64,000 nucleotides of DNA from Rhizobium binae (GTDB taxonomy: Bacteria > Pseudomonadota > Alphaproteobacteria > Rhizobiales > Rhizobiaceae): positions 1,429,001 to 1,493,000 of the forward strand of contig NZ_CP071604.1 of assembly GCF_017357225.1 (NCBI RefSeq), in the 5' to 3' direction. Position 1 is the stretch's first letter; each line of letters starts with the position of its first letter. The position numbers and the translations under genes are program-made. Positions 1 through 8,328 of this stretch are shown one piece after another. Below the pieces are notes generated by a model. The model saw only the letters and a program-made list of their open reading frames with translations, was not told the DNA's origin and searched no databases.

Positions 1-2351
1 ACGTGGGCGAAGTTCGACAGCGGCACTAGGCTGCCATTGGAGGAGGCGACACGGATTTCCGCCAGTTTCTGGTCGTCCCAGGGTTTGCTGGTGTCGTATT
101 CGACGATGACGTCGTAGCTGTCGCCAGTCGACTGGATCTCGGCCGCCGTATATCCGCTGAAGGATTCCTGCAGCGTCGTGCGCAGCGAATCGTTGTCGAT
201 CCCGTAGGCGGCCGCCCGCTCGGTATCGATGACGATATCGGCCTGCAGGGCGTTATTCTGGGCGTCCGAGGTGACGTCGGTGAACAACCGGTCCTTGCGC
301 ATTGCCGCCTGAATCTTGCCGGCCCAGAGGTTGGTTTGATCGGCACTCAGCGCCTGGATGACCAGCTGATACTGGCTGGCGGTCTGACGTCCGCCGAAGC
401 GCAGGCTCTGGTTCGGCGTCACGAAGGCCCGCAATCCGGGGATCCTGTTGATGGCGGCGCGCAGCTCGCGCAGCGTCTGGTCAAGCGGCGGCCGCTCCTT
501 TTTGTCTTTGAGTTCGACGAACATCGAGCCGTTGTTCTGCGGTTTGTTCGGGTTGCCGCCGATCGTCGACATCACGTGGTTGACCGCCGGGTTCGCCTGG
601 ACGACGGCCGCCGCCTGCCGCTGCAGCGCCTCCATGGCAATATAGGAAATATCCTGGCGGGCCTGGGTACTGATCGTCAGGCGGCCGATATCTTCCTGCG
701 GGAAGAAGCTCGTCGGCAGCGTCATGAAGAAATAGACCGTCAGCGCCACCGAGCCGAGGAACACGCCGAGGATGGTGACGCGATGACGCAGGCACCAGCC
801 GACCGACCGGTCATAGCCGCGGAGTGTCCGCTCGAATCCGGCATCGAAGATGCGGATCAAAAGCGGCGGGCGCCTGTGATTGTTGGAGAGGCGCGAACCG
901 AGCATCGGTGTCACGGTCAGCGAGACGATGGCCGACGAGATGATGGCGATGGCGACTACCATGCCGAACTCGTTGAACACCCGGCCGACGACGCCGCCCA
1001 TCAGGAGGATCGGGATGAAGACCGCGATCAGCGAAACCGACATGGAGATGATGGTGTAGCTGACTTCGCCAGCCCCCTTGATCGCCGCCTCGCGCACCGG
1101 CATGCCCTCCTCGACATGGCGCAGGATGTTTTCCAGCATGACGATCGCGTCGTCGACGACCAGCCCCACCGCGAGCGTCAGCCCGAGCAGCGAAATATTG
1201 TCGATGCTGTAGCCGAGCACATACATCATGCCGAAGGTCGAGATCAGCGACAGCGGAACGGCAAGCCCGGGAATGATCGTCGCGGTCGGATGGCCGGTGA
1301 AGAGGTAGATGACGAGAACGACGAGGCCGATCGTCAGGAACAGCGTGAATTTCACGTCGGCGATGGCAGCGCGAATGGGTTTTGCGGCGTCGTTCATGAC
1401 CACAGTCGTGACCGAAGCCGGGATTTCGGCGTGAAGCTGTGGCAGCTTGGCATTGATCGCATCGACGACGTCGACCGTGTTGGCATCCGGCTGCCGCTGG
1501 ATGGCGAGAATGATGCCGCGCTGGCCGTCATACCAGCTGCCGGTATAAGGGTTTTCGACGCCATCCTGGACATCGGCGATATCGCCGAGATGAATCGGCG
1601 CACCGTTCGGATTGGCGATCACAAGCGAGCGAAACTGCTCGGCATTGGTGCGCTGCGTGTTCGCCGTGATGGTCATGCTCTGCGCATTGTTCTGCAGCGT
1701 GCCCACAGGCTGCTGGCTGTTGGAGGCAGAAAGCGCCTTGTTGACGGTGTCGATGCCGATGCCGCGGGTGAGCAGCTTGTTGGGATCGACCTCGACGCGC
1801 ACCGCATAGGTCTGCGCGCCGAAGACGCTGACCTGGGCGACGCCGGGGAGGGTGGAGAGCGACGGCGAGATGATGTCTTCGGCAATCGCGTCGAGCTTGC
1901 TGCGCGGCATGGTGTTGCTCTGCACGGAGAGCAGCATCACCGGCGCATCGGCCGGGTTGGTCTTGCGGTAGCTCGGCGGCGTCGTCAGATTGTCGGGCAG
2001 CTGCCGGGTCGCGTGCGAGATCGCCGCCTGCACGTCGGCCGCGGCCGCGTCGATATTGCGATTGAGGTCGAACTGCAGCACGATGCTGGTGCTGCCGAGC
2101 GAACTCGAGGCGCTGATCTCGCTGATGCCGGGAATGGTCTCGAACTGCTTGATCAGCGGCGTGGCGACCGACGTCGCCATCGTCTGCGGCGAGGCGCCGC
2201 TCAATTGCGCCGAAACATTGATCGTCGGAAAATCGACCTGGGGCAGGGCCGCGACCGGCACGAGCCGGTAACCGGCAAGACCGGCCAGAATGACGCCGAT
2301 GGCAAGCAGCGTCGTCGCGACGGGGCGCTGAATACAGAAATTGGGGATCAT
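1..2351 (-). CDS. RND efflux pump inner-membrane permease (AcrB/MexF-type), 3' end cut by window edge
   Basis: This is a proton-driven inner-membrane drug or solute exporter of the hydrophobe/amphiphile efflux (HAE1) RND family. The reverse-strand frame is open from an ATG at 2351 to the window edge, about 783 codons. It begins MIPNFCIQRPVATTLLAIG, the usual RND first membrane helix. Porter-domain sequence follows, then a membrane segment with the family motif GLVVDDAIVMLENILRH, in which the paired Asp residues carry protons. About 250 C-terminal residues lie outside the window. The start ATG overlaps the TGA of the upstream fusion-protein gene (ATGA), so translation is probably coupled. Substrate cannot be predicted. 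No outer-membrane channel gene is seen here. Confidence 0.93.
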   Translation of the reverse strand, partial: MIPNFCIQRPVATTLLAIGVILAGLAGYRLVPVAALPQVDFPTINVSAQLSGASPQTMATSVATPLIKQFETIPGISEISASSSLGSTSIVLQFDLNRNIDAAAADVQAAISHATRQLPDNLTTPPSYRKTNPADAPVMLLSVQSNTMPRSKLDAIAEDIISPSLSTLPGVAQVSVFGAQTYAVRVEVDPNKLLTRGIGIDTVNKALSASNSQQPVGTLQNNAQSMTITANTQRTNAEQFRSLVIANPNGAPIHLGDIADVQDGVENPYTGSWYDGQRGIILAIQRQPDANTVDVVDAINAKLPQLHAEIPASVTTVVMNDAAKPIRAAIADVKFTLFLTIGLVVLVIYLFTGHPTATIIPGLAVPLSLISTFGMMYVLGYSIDNISLLGLTLAVGLVVDDAIVMLENILRHVEEGMPVREAAIKGAGEVSYTIISMSVSLIAVFIPILLMGGVVGRVFNEFGMVVAIAIISSAIVSLTVTPMLGSRLSNNHRRPPLLIRIFDAGFERTLRGYDRSVGWCLRHRVTILGVFLGSVALTVYFFMTLPTSFFPQEDIGRLTISTQARQDISYIAMEALQRQAAAVVQANPAVNHVMSTIGGNPNKPQNNGSMFVELKDKKERPPLDQTLRELRAAINRIPGLRAFVTPNQSLRFGGRQTASQYQLVIQALSADQTNLWAGKIQAAMRKDRLFTDVTSDAQNNALQADIVIDTERAAAYGIDNDSLRTTLQESFSGYTAAEIQSTGDSYDVIVEYDTSKPWDDQKLAEIRVASSNGSLVPLSNFAH

Positions 2352-3655
2352 TGCTGCGCTCCCGCCGTAATCGTCTCGGACTGCTGCGGCTGCCGAGGCG
2401 TGTCGGCGGAAGCGACATCCAGCGCCTTTTCGTCGAACTGCTCGTGGATTGCTTGTTGATCGCTGAGCTGCCCTTGGCCCTCGACGACGACATGGTCGCC
2501 TTCTGAAAGGCCTGATTCAATCGCGGTGAAGCCGCCATTGGCGCGGGCGATGGTCACCGGCGTCAGCCGCGATTTGCCGTCCTTGGCGACGAAGGCGAAG
2601 AAGCCGTCCGGGCCGGGGCTGACGGCAACCGTCGGCACGAATACTTGCTCTTCACTGCTGTTGAAATGCACCACGATATTGACCGACTGGCCGGGCCAGA
2701 GGGCGCCAGAGGCATTCTCGAACTTCGCCTTGGCAAGGATCGTGCCCGAGGCGGTATCGACCGAGTTGTCGTAGAAACTGATCTCGCCCTTGCGGACCTG
2801 CCCCTTGGTGGAGTTTGGAGTCGTGCTGACCTCGACCGGACCGGCAGCCAGAGCTTTCTTCAGCACCCGCAGATAACGCTCCTGCAGGTGGAATTTCACA
2901 TAGATCGGATCGTATTTGGCGATGGTGACGATGGCCGCGCCTGCATTGAGGAAGGCGCCCCTGCTGATGGCGATGTCGCCGAGCCGCCCGTCGAAGGGCG
3001 CGCGGATATCGGTATGCTCGAGGAGGATCTGATCGGAGGCAAGGGTCGCCTTGTCCGCGTCGACGGTCGCTGCGGCGGTGTCGCGGGCCGCTCTCGCCTG
3101 ATCGAGGCTCTGCTGGGTGCCGGCTTTCTGGTCGAACAGGTCCTGCGCGCGTACCAGCGCGGTCCCTGCTTCCGAAAGCGTCGCCGTGTCGCGCACGATC
3201 ATCGCGTTGTCCTTGTCGACGGCAGCCTTGGCCGTCCGGTCGTCGAGCTTGGCGATCAGGTCGCCGGCCTTGACGGTCGCTCCGTCCTGCGTAGCGATGC
3301 TGACGATCAGCCCCTGTTCCTGTGCGGCGATGGTGGTGTTGTCATCCGCGTCGGCCCAGCCGGACGCCGTCACATCCATCGGCAGTGTCGTTTTGACAGC
3401 TGCGACGGTCTTGACGACGGTCGGGCCGCCGCCGCGCCGGCCGCCGCCGCGCTGACGTTGACCGCCATCTTGCGATGGTTCGGCCTGTGCCTGGCCGCCC
3501 TCAGCCTGCTGGCCGCTGCCATTGCCGCCGGCCGGCTGCCTGATCAGCTGCGAGAGATAGGGAATGCGCGAGGCGTAGGGGATCATATTGCCGAACTGCC
3601 AGAGGCCGATGGCGGCAACGGCGATAATACTGACGGTGATCCAAAATTTCTTCAT
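2348..3655 (-). CDS. RND efflux periplasmic adaptor (membrane fusion protein)
   Basis: The protein (435 aa) links the RND permease to an outer-membrane channel. I chose the start at 3655 because MKKFWITVSIIAVAAIGLWQ is a typical signal anchor; the frame stays open 31 codons further upstream. A Gly/Gln/Arg-rich linker follows (about residues 50-80), then the lipoyl/barrel-sandwich half-motif (VKTTLPMDVTASGWADAD), an alpha-hairpin rich in Ala, Asp and Gln, the returning lipoyl half (LEHTDIRAPFDGRLGDIAIS) and a beta-barrel domain. This order is the HlyD/AcrA adaptor layout. It is the first gene of a two-gene operon, overlapping the permease by 4 bp. The low-complexity linker after the anchor is longer than in many AcrA homologues. 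Confidence 0.93.
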   Translation of the reverse strand: MKKFWITVSIIAVAAIGLWQFGNMIPYASRIPYLSQLIRQPAGGNGSGQQAEGGQAQAEPSQDGGQRQRGGGRRGGGPTVVKTVAAVKTTLPMDVTASGWADADDNTTIAAQEQGLIVSIATQDGATVKAGDLIAKLDDRTAKAAVDKDNAMIVRDTATLSEAGTALVRAQDLFDQKAGTQQSLDQARAARDTAAATVDADKATLASDQILLEHTDIRAPFDGRLGDIAISRGAFLNAGAAIVTIAKYDPIYVKFHLQERYLRVLKKALAAGPVEVSTTPNSTKGQVRKGEISFYDNSVDTASGTILAKAKFENASGALWPGQSVNIVVHFNSSEEQVFVPTVAVSPGPDGFFAFVAKDGKSRLTPVTIARANGGFTAIESGLSEGDHVVVEGQGQLSDQQAIHEQFDEKALDVASADTPRQPQQSETITAGAQQ

Positions 3656-3780
3656 GGCGAGACCGGTTGAGCAGAGTTCAGAATTTATGCTTGATTGAGC
3701 CACTTTTATTGCGGCGCAAAAAAGACACAATTCCCGGGCTGCGATCACTAAGTGGTTATAACGGCTTAAATTTTTGTAAT

Positions 3781-3798
3781 GAATATTCCGTAATATTC
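3781..3798. promoter_or_regulatory. AT-rich palindrome, candidate repressor operator
   Basis: GAATATT-CCGT-AATATTC is a perfect 7-bp inverted repeat with a 4-nt spacer, in the AT-rich gap between the divergent RND operon and the APH-like gene. It has the size and symmetry of a TetR-type operator, but no TetR gene is adjacent, so the regulator is unknown. The rest of the 271-bp gap shows no gene. Confidence 0.45.
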
Positions 3799-3926
3799 AA
3801 ATTATACTAATATAACAGGAGTGCGCTTGACGCGCCTAAGAGGCGGCGTTTCCGGCAGGCCGACGCCGCTCCCGCATGCGGGTCGCTGCACGCAAGGAAT
3901 AGCGGAAACAGAGAAGGCAGCTCGTC

Positions 3927-4808
3927 ATGACTGAGTTGGACACCAGCGAACTTCGCACTCTCATCACAAGCGTGTTTCCCCAGCTGACGGCCTCCGTCTT
4001 CAAGCTGTCTGCAAGAAGCTGGGATTCGATAGCGGTCGATGTCGACGACACGCTGATCTTCAAGTTTCCCCGCCATCTCAGCGCCGAAAGAGCGCTGGTG
4101 AAGGAAGCGGCTTTGCTCGAAATCGTTCGGCCGTCGCTGTCGATGGCTGTTCCCGACATGCGCATCCACGACGGGCCGCCGATCTTCTCCAGCCACGCCA
4201 AGCTGGAGGGCGAGCATCTCATTGCCGAAGATTATGAGGCGCTCGGGGAGGGCGTACGCCAACGCCTGGCGGATGATCTCGCGCGTTTCTACGCCGAGCT
4301 GCATGCGATTGACGCCGAGCGCCTGCGCGCGGCCGGCGCATCAGCGATCCAACCGTGGCAATCGCCGGACGTGGTGCGAGCGAAGGCCTTGCCGCTGCTG
4401 CCGGCTGATATCCAGCGCTTTGCGGAGACCGTCGTTTCGGATTTCGAATTCCTACCGCCGGATCCTTACGGCAACGTCTACGGCTTTTTCGCCGGCCACG
4501 GCTGGAACATGGCCTTCGATTTTCGGCAGGGCAGGCTCAACGGCATTTACGATTTCGCCGATTCCGGTTTCGGGCCGTTGCACCAGGAGTTCATCTATTC
4601 GAACTTCATCTCGCCCGATCTGACCGCACGCATCGTCTCGGCCTATGAAATCCTGACCGGGCGCCGGCTTGACCGGCGGCGCATCGCGATCATGACCGGC
4701 TTCCACCGGCTTTCCGAGGTCGCCGAACTTGCCGACGATCCGGTCAATGTTGAACAGATGATCCGCAGTGCCGCGAACTGGGCCGCCGCCGCAGCCCGCC
4801 TCGTCTGA
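3927..4808 (+). CDS. APH-family phosphotransferase homologue with altered catalytic loop
   Basis: The protein (293 aa) has the aminoglycoside/choline-kinase (APH) fold. The N-lobe contains the nucleotide-binding lysine region (DDTLIFKFPRHLSAERALVKE), the central part a helical segment, and the C-lobe the metal-binding stretch GIYDFADSG, equivalent to the family's IDFGDA. The catalytic loop reads FFAGHGWN where the family has HGDxxxxN. Aligned on the conserved Asn194, the catalytic Asp position is Ala189 and the His position is Phe. The protein may therefore be an inactive or divergent kinase. It is transcribed away from the RND operon and followed by a convergent SDR gene. Substrate is unknown; calling it an antibiotic-resistance enzyme would not be justified. 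Confidence 0.75.
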   Translation: MTELDTSELRTLITSVFPQLTASVFKLSARSWDSIAVDVDDTLIFKFPRHLSAERALVKEAALLEIVRPSLSMAVPDMRIHDGPPIFSSHAKLEGEHLIAEDYEALGEGVRQRLADDLARFYAELHAIDAERLRAAGASAIQPWQSPDVVRAKALPLLPADIQRFAETVVSDFEFLPPDPYGNVYGFFAGHGWNMAFDFRQGRLNGIYDFADSGFGPLHQEFIYSNFISPDLTARIVSAYEILTGRRLDRRRIAIMTGFHRLSEVAELADDPVNVEQMIRSAANWAAAAARLV

Positions 4809-4820
4809 GCGGAGAATCGA

Positions 4821-5609
4821 TTAGACGGATCGTGCCGCGCCGCCGTCGCAGCGGATGAGCGAGCCGGTGATGTAGCTTGCCGGCTGGCTGCACAGGAAGG
4901 CCGCTGTTGCGGCAAACTCCTCCACCCGGCCGTACCGGCCGATCGGAATGCGGGCCTCCTTGTCGGCGCGGATTTCCGCCATGCTTTTGCCCGTCCGCTT
5001 TGCCGCGGCGCCATCGAGATCGTCGAGCCGCGCCGTCAGAATGCTGCCCGGCAGGAGCAGGTTGGTGGTGATGCCGAAACGCGCCACTTCGGAGGCAAGC
5101 GTCTTGCTCCAGCCAGCAAGCGCAGGGCGCAGCGTATTCGACAGCGCCAGGTTGGCGATCGGCTCGATCACGCCCGATGAGGCGACCGTCAGGATGCGGC
5201 CCCAGCCCTGCGCCTTCATATCAGGCAATAGCGCATTGGTTAGGGTGATCACCCGGGCGACCATGGAGAGAAAATAGGTTTCGAGTCTCTCGGCCGTCAT
5301 GTCCTCGGTGGTGCCGGGCGTCGGGCCGCCGGTATTGTTGACGAGGATATCGATGCCGCCGAACTTGTCCTTCACGGCCGTCGTCGCCGTCGCGACGAAG
5401 CGCTCGTCAGCGAGGTCGGCCCAGATCCAGTCGGCCCGGCCGTTGCCCTCGCTGTTGATCGCCTTGCAATTGGCCTCCAGTTGCTCGCCGCTGCGCCCGC
5501 AGAGCAGCACGTTTGCGCCCTCCCGCGCCAGCGCGAAGGCGATGCCGAGGCCAAGCCCGCGCGAGGAGGCCAGAACGAGCGCTCTTTTGCCCTTGATGCC
5601 GAGATCCAT
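4821..5609 (-). CDS. Atypical short-chain dehydrogenase/reductase (FabG-like fold)
   Basis: The protein (262 aa) has SDR length and fold. The N-terminal nucleotide-binding loop reads ASSRGLGLG instead of the classical TGxxxGIG. NNTGG (residues 91-95) matches the NNAG motif, and Ser144/145 occupy the catalytic Ser position. The active-site YxxxK is missing: the aligned positions are Ser157 and Arg161 (SNTLRPALAGWSK). This fits the BKR-like SDR subgroup known to lack a perfect cofactor motif and tetrad, so activity and substrate are uncertain. The start at 5609 has GGAGA 6 nt upstream. It is divergent from the ETF-ubiquinone oxidoreductase gene, with a possible shared regulatory site between them. 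Confidence 0.85.
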   Translation of the reverse strand: MDLGIKGKRALVLASSRGLGLGIAFALAREGANVLLCGRSGEQLEANCKAINSEGNGRADWIWADLADERFVATATTAVKDKFGGIDILVNNTGGPTPGTTEDMTAERLETYFLSMVARVITLTNALLPDMKAQGWGRILTVASSGVIEPIANLALSNTLRPALAGWSKTLASEVARFGITTNLLLPGSILTARLDDLDGAAAKRTGKSMAEIRADKEARIPIGRYGRVEEFAATAAFLCSQPASYITGSLIRCDGGAARSV

Positions 5610-5692
5610 GATTTTCTCCGATGACGTTCAGCGATGTATAAGGCGCAGACGACGAAAAAGGAAAGATAGGGGTGGCGATATCGCTTTCGTAA

Positions 5693-5708
5693 TTGACGTT
5701 GACGTAAG
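5693..5708. promoter_or_regulatory. Candidate LiuR/MerR-type operator
   Basis: TTGACGTTGACGTAAG fits the palindromic pattern TTnACGTnnACGTnAA reported for LiuR, a MerR-family regulator of branched-chain amino acid and acyl-CoA oxidation genes in proteobacteria, with one mismatch. It lies between the divergent SDR and ETF-ubiquinone oxidoreductase genes. ETF and its oxidoreductase are known LiuR-type regulon members. The assignment is by pattern from memory. The remaining 245-bp gap holds no gene. Confidence 0.45.
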
Positions 5709-5854
5709 CGTTATCGTAAATCTCGGATCGGCGGAGAGATCGTTGTGCGAATTGGAGATTGGCTGTCGCATCCCGGCTCGACAATGCTTCGCCGTTTTGA
5801 CAAGAAAGTCCCCCAAGGGATGATGGCCGCAGACGGCCAAGCGGAGACGAGTGA

Positions 5855-7519
5855 ATGACCGAGACGACTGAGCTGCCCGAACGCGAGAGCATGGAATTCG
5901 ACGTCGTGATCGTCGGCGCAGGCCCTGCCGGTCTTGCGGCGGCGATCCGGCTGAAGCAGGTCAATCCGGAATTGTCGGTCGTCGTGCTGGAGAAGGGCGC
6001 GGAAGTCGGCGCCCATATTCTCTCGGGCGCCGTCGTCGATCCCATCGGCATCGACCGGCTGCTGCCCGGCTGGCGCGATGAGGCCGACCATCCCTTCAAG
6101 ACGGAAGTGACGGCCGATCACTTCCTGCTGCTCGGGCCGGCCGGCTCGATCCGCCTGCCGAACTTCATGATGCCGCCGCTGATGAACAATCACGGCAACT
6201 ACATCGTGTCGCTCGGCAACGTCTGTCGCTGGCTGGCCGGCAAGGCCGAGGAGCTCGGCGTCGAAATCTATCCGGGCTTTGCCGCTGCCGAAGTGCTCTA
6301 TGACGACAAGGGTGCGGTCATCGGCGTCGCCACCGGCGACATGGGCATCGAGAAGAACGGCGAGCCCGGCCCGAACTACACCCGCGGCATGGAGTTGCGC
6401 GGCAAATATACGCTGATCGGTGAAGGCGTGCGCGGTTCGCTCGCCAAGCAGCTGATCGCCAAGTTCGATTTGCAGAAGGATCGCGAGCCGCAGAAATTCG
6501 GCATCGGCATCAAGGAGCTCTGGGAGGTCAAGCCGGAGAACCACAAGCCGGGCCTGGTGCAGCACTCCTTCGGCTGGCCGCTCGGCATGAAGACCGGCGG
6601 CGGTTCCTTCCTCTATCACCTCGAAGACAATCTGGTGGCGGTCGGTTTCGTCGTCCACCTCAATTACAAGAACCCCTACCTCTACCCCTTCGAGGAATTC
6701 CAGCGCTTCAAGACGCATCCGGCGATCCGCGGCACCTTCGAGGGCGGCAAGCGGCTCTCCTATGGCGCGCGCGCCATCACCGAGGGCGGTTACCAGTCGG
6801 TGCCGAAGCTGTCCTTCCCCGGCGGGGCGCTGATCGGCTGTTCGGCCGGTCTGGTCAACGTGCCGCGCATCAAGGGCAGCCACAATGCGGTGCTGTCGGG
6901 TATGCTGGCGGCCGAGAAGCTGGCGGCGGCGATTGTATCGGGCCGCAGCCATGACGAGGTCGTCGAGATTGAGAGCGACTGGCGCAAGGGTGACATCGGC
7001 AAGGACCTGAAGCTTGTCCGTAACGTCAAGCCGCTGTGGTCGAAGTTCGGCACGGCGCTCGGCGTGGCGCTCGGCGGTCTCGACATGTGGGTGAACACGC
7101 TGTTCGGCTTCTCCTTTTTCGGCACGTTGAGACACGGCAAGACCGATGCGCAGTCGCTGGAGCCGGCCGCGCAGCACAAGCCCATCGCCTATCCGAAACC
7201 GGATGGTATTTTGACCTTCGACCGCCTGTCCTCGGTGTTCCTGTCGAACACCAATCACGAGGAAGACCAGCCGGTGCATCTGCAGGTCAAGGACATGGCG
7301 CTGCAGAAGGCCTCCGAACTCGGCATCTATGCCGGCCCGTCGACGCGCTACTGTCCGGCCGGCGTCTATGAATGGGTGGAGAAGGACGGCGACAAGACCT
7401 TCGTCATCAACGCCCAGAACTGCGTGCACTGCAAGACCTGCGACATCAAGGACCCGAACCAGAACATCAACTGGGTGCCGCCGCAGGGCGGCGAGGGGCC
7501 GGTCTATCCGAATATGTAA
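5855..7519 (+). CDS. Electron transfer flavoprotein-ubiquinone oxidoreductase (ETF-QO)
   Basis: The enzyme (554 aa) is the membrane-associated flavoprotein that passes electrons from reduced ETF to ubiquinone, linking acyl-CoA and amino-acid dehydrogenases to respiration. FAD is bound by VIVGAGPAGLAAAIRL near residue 17. The C-terminal 4Fe-4S domain is complete: Cys in RYCPAGVYEW, then NCVHCKTCDIKDPNQNINW, ending in a PPQGGEGPVYPNM tail typical of the family. Length matches bacterial and mitochondrial ETF-QO. It differs from nitrogen-fixation FixC, which is shorter and sits with fixABX. It stands alone here, with no etfAB adjacent, behind a possible LiuR-type site. Confidence 0.97.
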   Translation: MTETTELPERESMEFDVVIVGAGPAGLAAAIRLKQVNPELSVVVLEKGAEVGAHILSGAVVDPIGIDRLLPGWRDEADHPFKTEVTADHFLLLGPAGSIRLPNFMMPPLMNNHGNYIVSLGNVCRWLAGKAEELGVEIYPGFAAAEVLYDDKGAVIGVATGDMGIEKNGEPGPNYTRGMELRGKYTLIGEGVRGSLAKQLIAKFDLQKDREPQKFGIGIKELWEVKPENHKPGLVQHSFGWPLGMKTGGGSFLYHLEDNLVAVGFVVHLNYKNPYLYPFEEFQRFKTHPAIRGTFEGGKRLSYGARAITEGGYQSVPKLSFPGGALIGCSAGLVNVPRIKGSHNAVLSGMLAAEKLAAAIVSGRSHDEVVEIESDWRKGDIGKDLKLVRNVKPLWSKFGTALGVALGGLDMWVNTLFGFSFFGTLRHGKTDAQSLEPAAQHKPIAYPKPDGILTFDRLSSVFLSNTNHEEDQPVHLQVKDMALQKASELGIYAGPSTRYCPAGVYEWVEKDGDKTFVINAQNCVHCKTCDIKDPNQNINWVPPQGGEGPVYPNM

Positions 7520-7524
7520 GGGCG

Positions 7525-7549
7525 ATTGCCGGCTGCGGCCGGCAATTTC
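7525..7549 (+). terminator. Hairpin after ETF-QO, probable terminator
   Basis: ATTGCCGGC-TGCG-GCCGGCAAT is a perfect 9-bp stem with a 4-nt loop, 5 nt after the stop codon, followed by only a short T run (TTTC). It is likely a terminator of moderate strength. Confidence 0.6.
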
Positions 7550-7633
7550 GTATTCCCACTGCCGCCCTTAGCGATTCATTAACCATAATTTCCTTAGCTT
7601 GCGACATCATCTTGACGCACTAAGGACACATTC

Positions 7634-8248
7634 ATGACGATCTCCCGCCGGGGCTTTCTGATTGCTCTGCCGTTTGTCGTGGCCGGTTGCTCTTCGACAG
7701 GCTTGAACAGCCAGACCAACTACGCCGCACTCCCGGATGAAAAATTTCCGTTGAAGCAAGTGCCGATCGATAGGATCAAGCGGGAGCTGCGTCGCCAGGA
7801 AGTGGCCTACGAAACCACGCATGCAGCAGGCACGATCGTCGTCGATACACCGGCGCGCCGCGCTTACTATGTCCTCGGCGACGGCAGAGCGATGCGCTAC
7901 GGCGTCGGTGTCGGCCGCGAAGGGATGGCATTTGCCGGAAACGCCTATATCGGCCGCAAGGCCGAGTGGCCGAGCTGGACGCCGACGGAAAACATGCAGC
8001 GTCGCGAGGAGCGCTATCGCAGGCTTGCGGGCGGCATGCCGGGCGGCCCGAACAACCCGCTCGGCGCGCGGGCGATGTATCTCTATCGGGGCGGCAACGA
8101 CACGCATTTCCGTATTCACGGCACCAATCAGCCGGAATCGATCGGGCTCGCCATGTCGAGCGGCTGTATCCGCATGATGAACCATGACGTGATCGACCTC
8201 TATAGCCGAGTCGATGTCGGCGCCAGGGTTGTCGTCATCCAGGCTTGA
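7634..8248 (+). CDS. L,D-transpeptidase (ErfK/YbiS family), lipoprotein or secreted
   Basis: The protein (204 aa) is a periplasmic peptidoglycan cross-linking or lipoprotein-anchoring L,D-transpeptidase. The N-terminus has a twin-Arg-like start and a hydrophobic stretch ending in VVAGCSS, a good lipobox. The YkuD domain carries IHGTNQPESIG and the catalytic signature SSGCIRMMNHDVIDLY, with His and Cys both present. The middle region contains GRKAEWPSWTPT, usual in rhizobial family members. Start at 7634 is preceded by AAGGA. Rhizobiales use many L,D-transpeptidases for polar growth; which one this is cannot be told. It converges on the exporter gene across a shared terminator. Confidence 0.93.
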   Translation: MTISRRGFLIALPFVVAGCSSTGLNSQTNYAALPDEKFPLKQVPIDRIKRELRRQEVAYETTHAAGTIVVDTPARRAYYVLGDGRAMRYGVGVGREGMAFAGNAYIGRKAEWPSWTPTENMQRREERYRRLAGGMPGGPNNPLGARAMYLYRGGNDTHFRIHGTNQPESIGLAMSSGCIRMMNHDVIDLYSRVDVGARVVVIQA

Positions 8249-8273
8249 GCAGCCAAAGTCAGGCCCATTGAAA

Positions 8274-8304
8274 AAGCCGCCGCAGCGATAGCTGCCGGCG
8301 GCTT
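8274..8304. terminator. Bidirectional terminator hairpin
   Basis: AAGCCGCCGCAGC pairs with GCTG-C-CGGCGGCTT around a GATA loop: 13 bp with one bulged C. A's precede the stem on the left, so it can terminate the reverse-strand exporter gene. It lies between two convergent genes. Confidence 0.7.
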
Positions 8305-8328
8305 CGTCATATTGGTCGCAGCTGATCG

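Noticed and set aside
336..2459. A 707-codon open frame on the plus strand
   Set aside because: It lies opposite the RND permease and reads as His/Arg/Asp-rich low-complexity sequence; the reverse strand gives clear RND motifs.
3927..4808. Aminoglycoside resistance kinase
   Set aside because: The fold fits but the catalytic Asp is absent, and the family has many non-resistance members.
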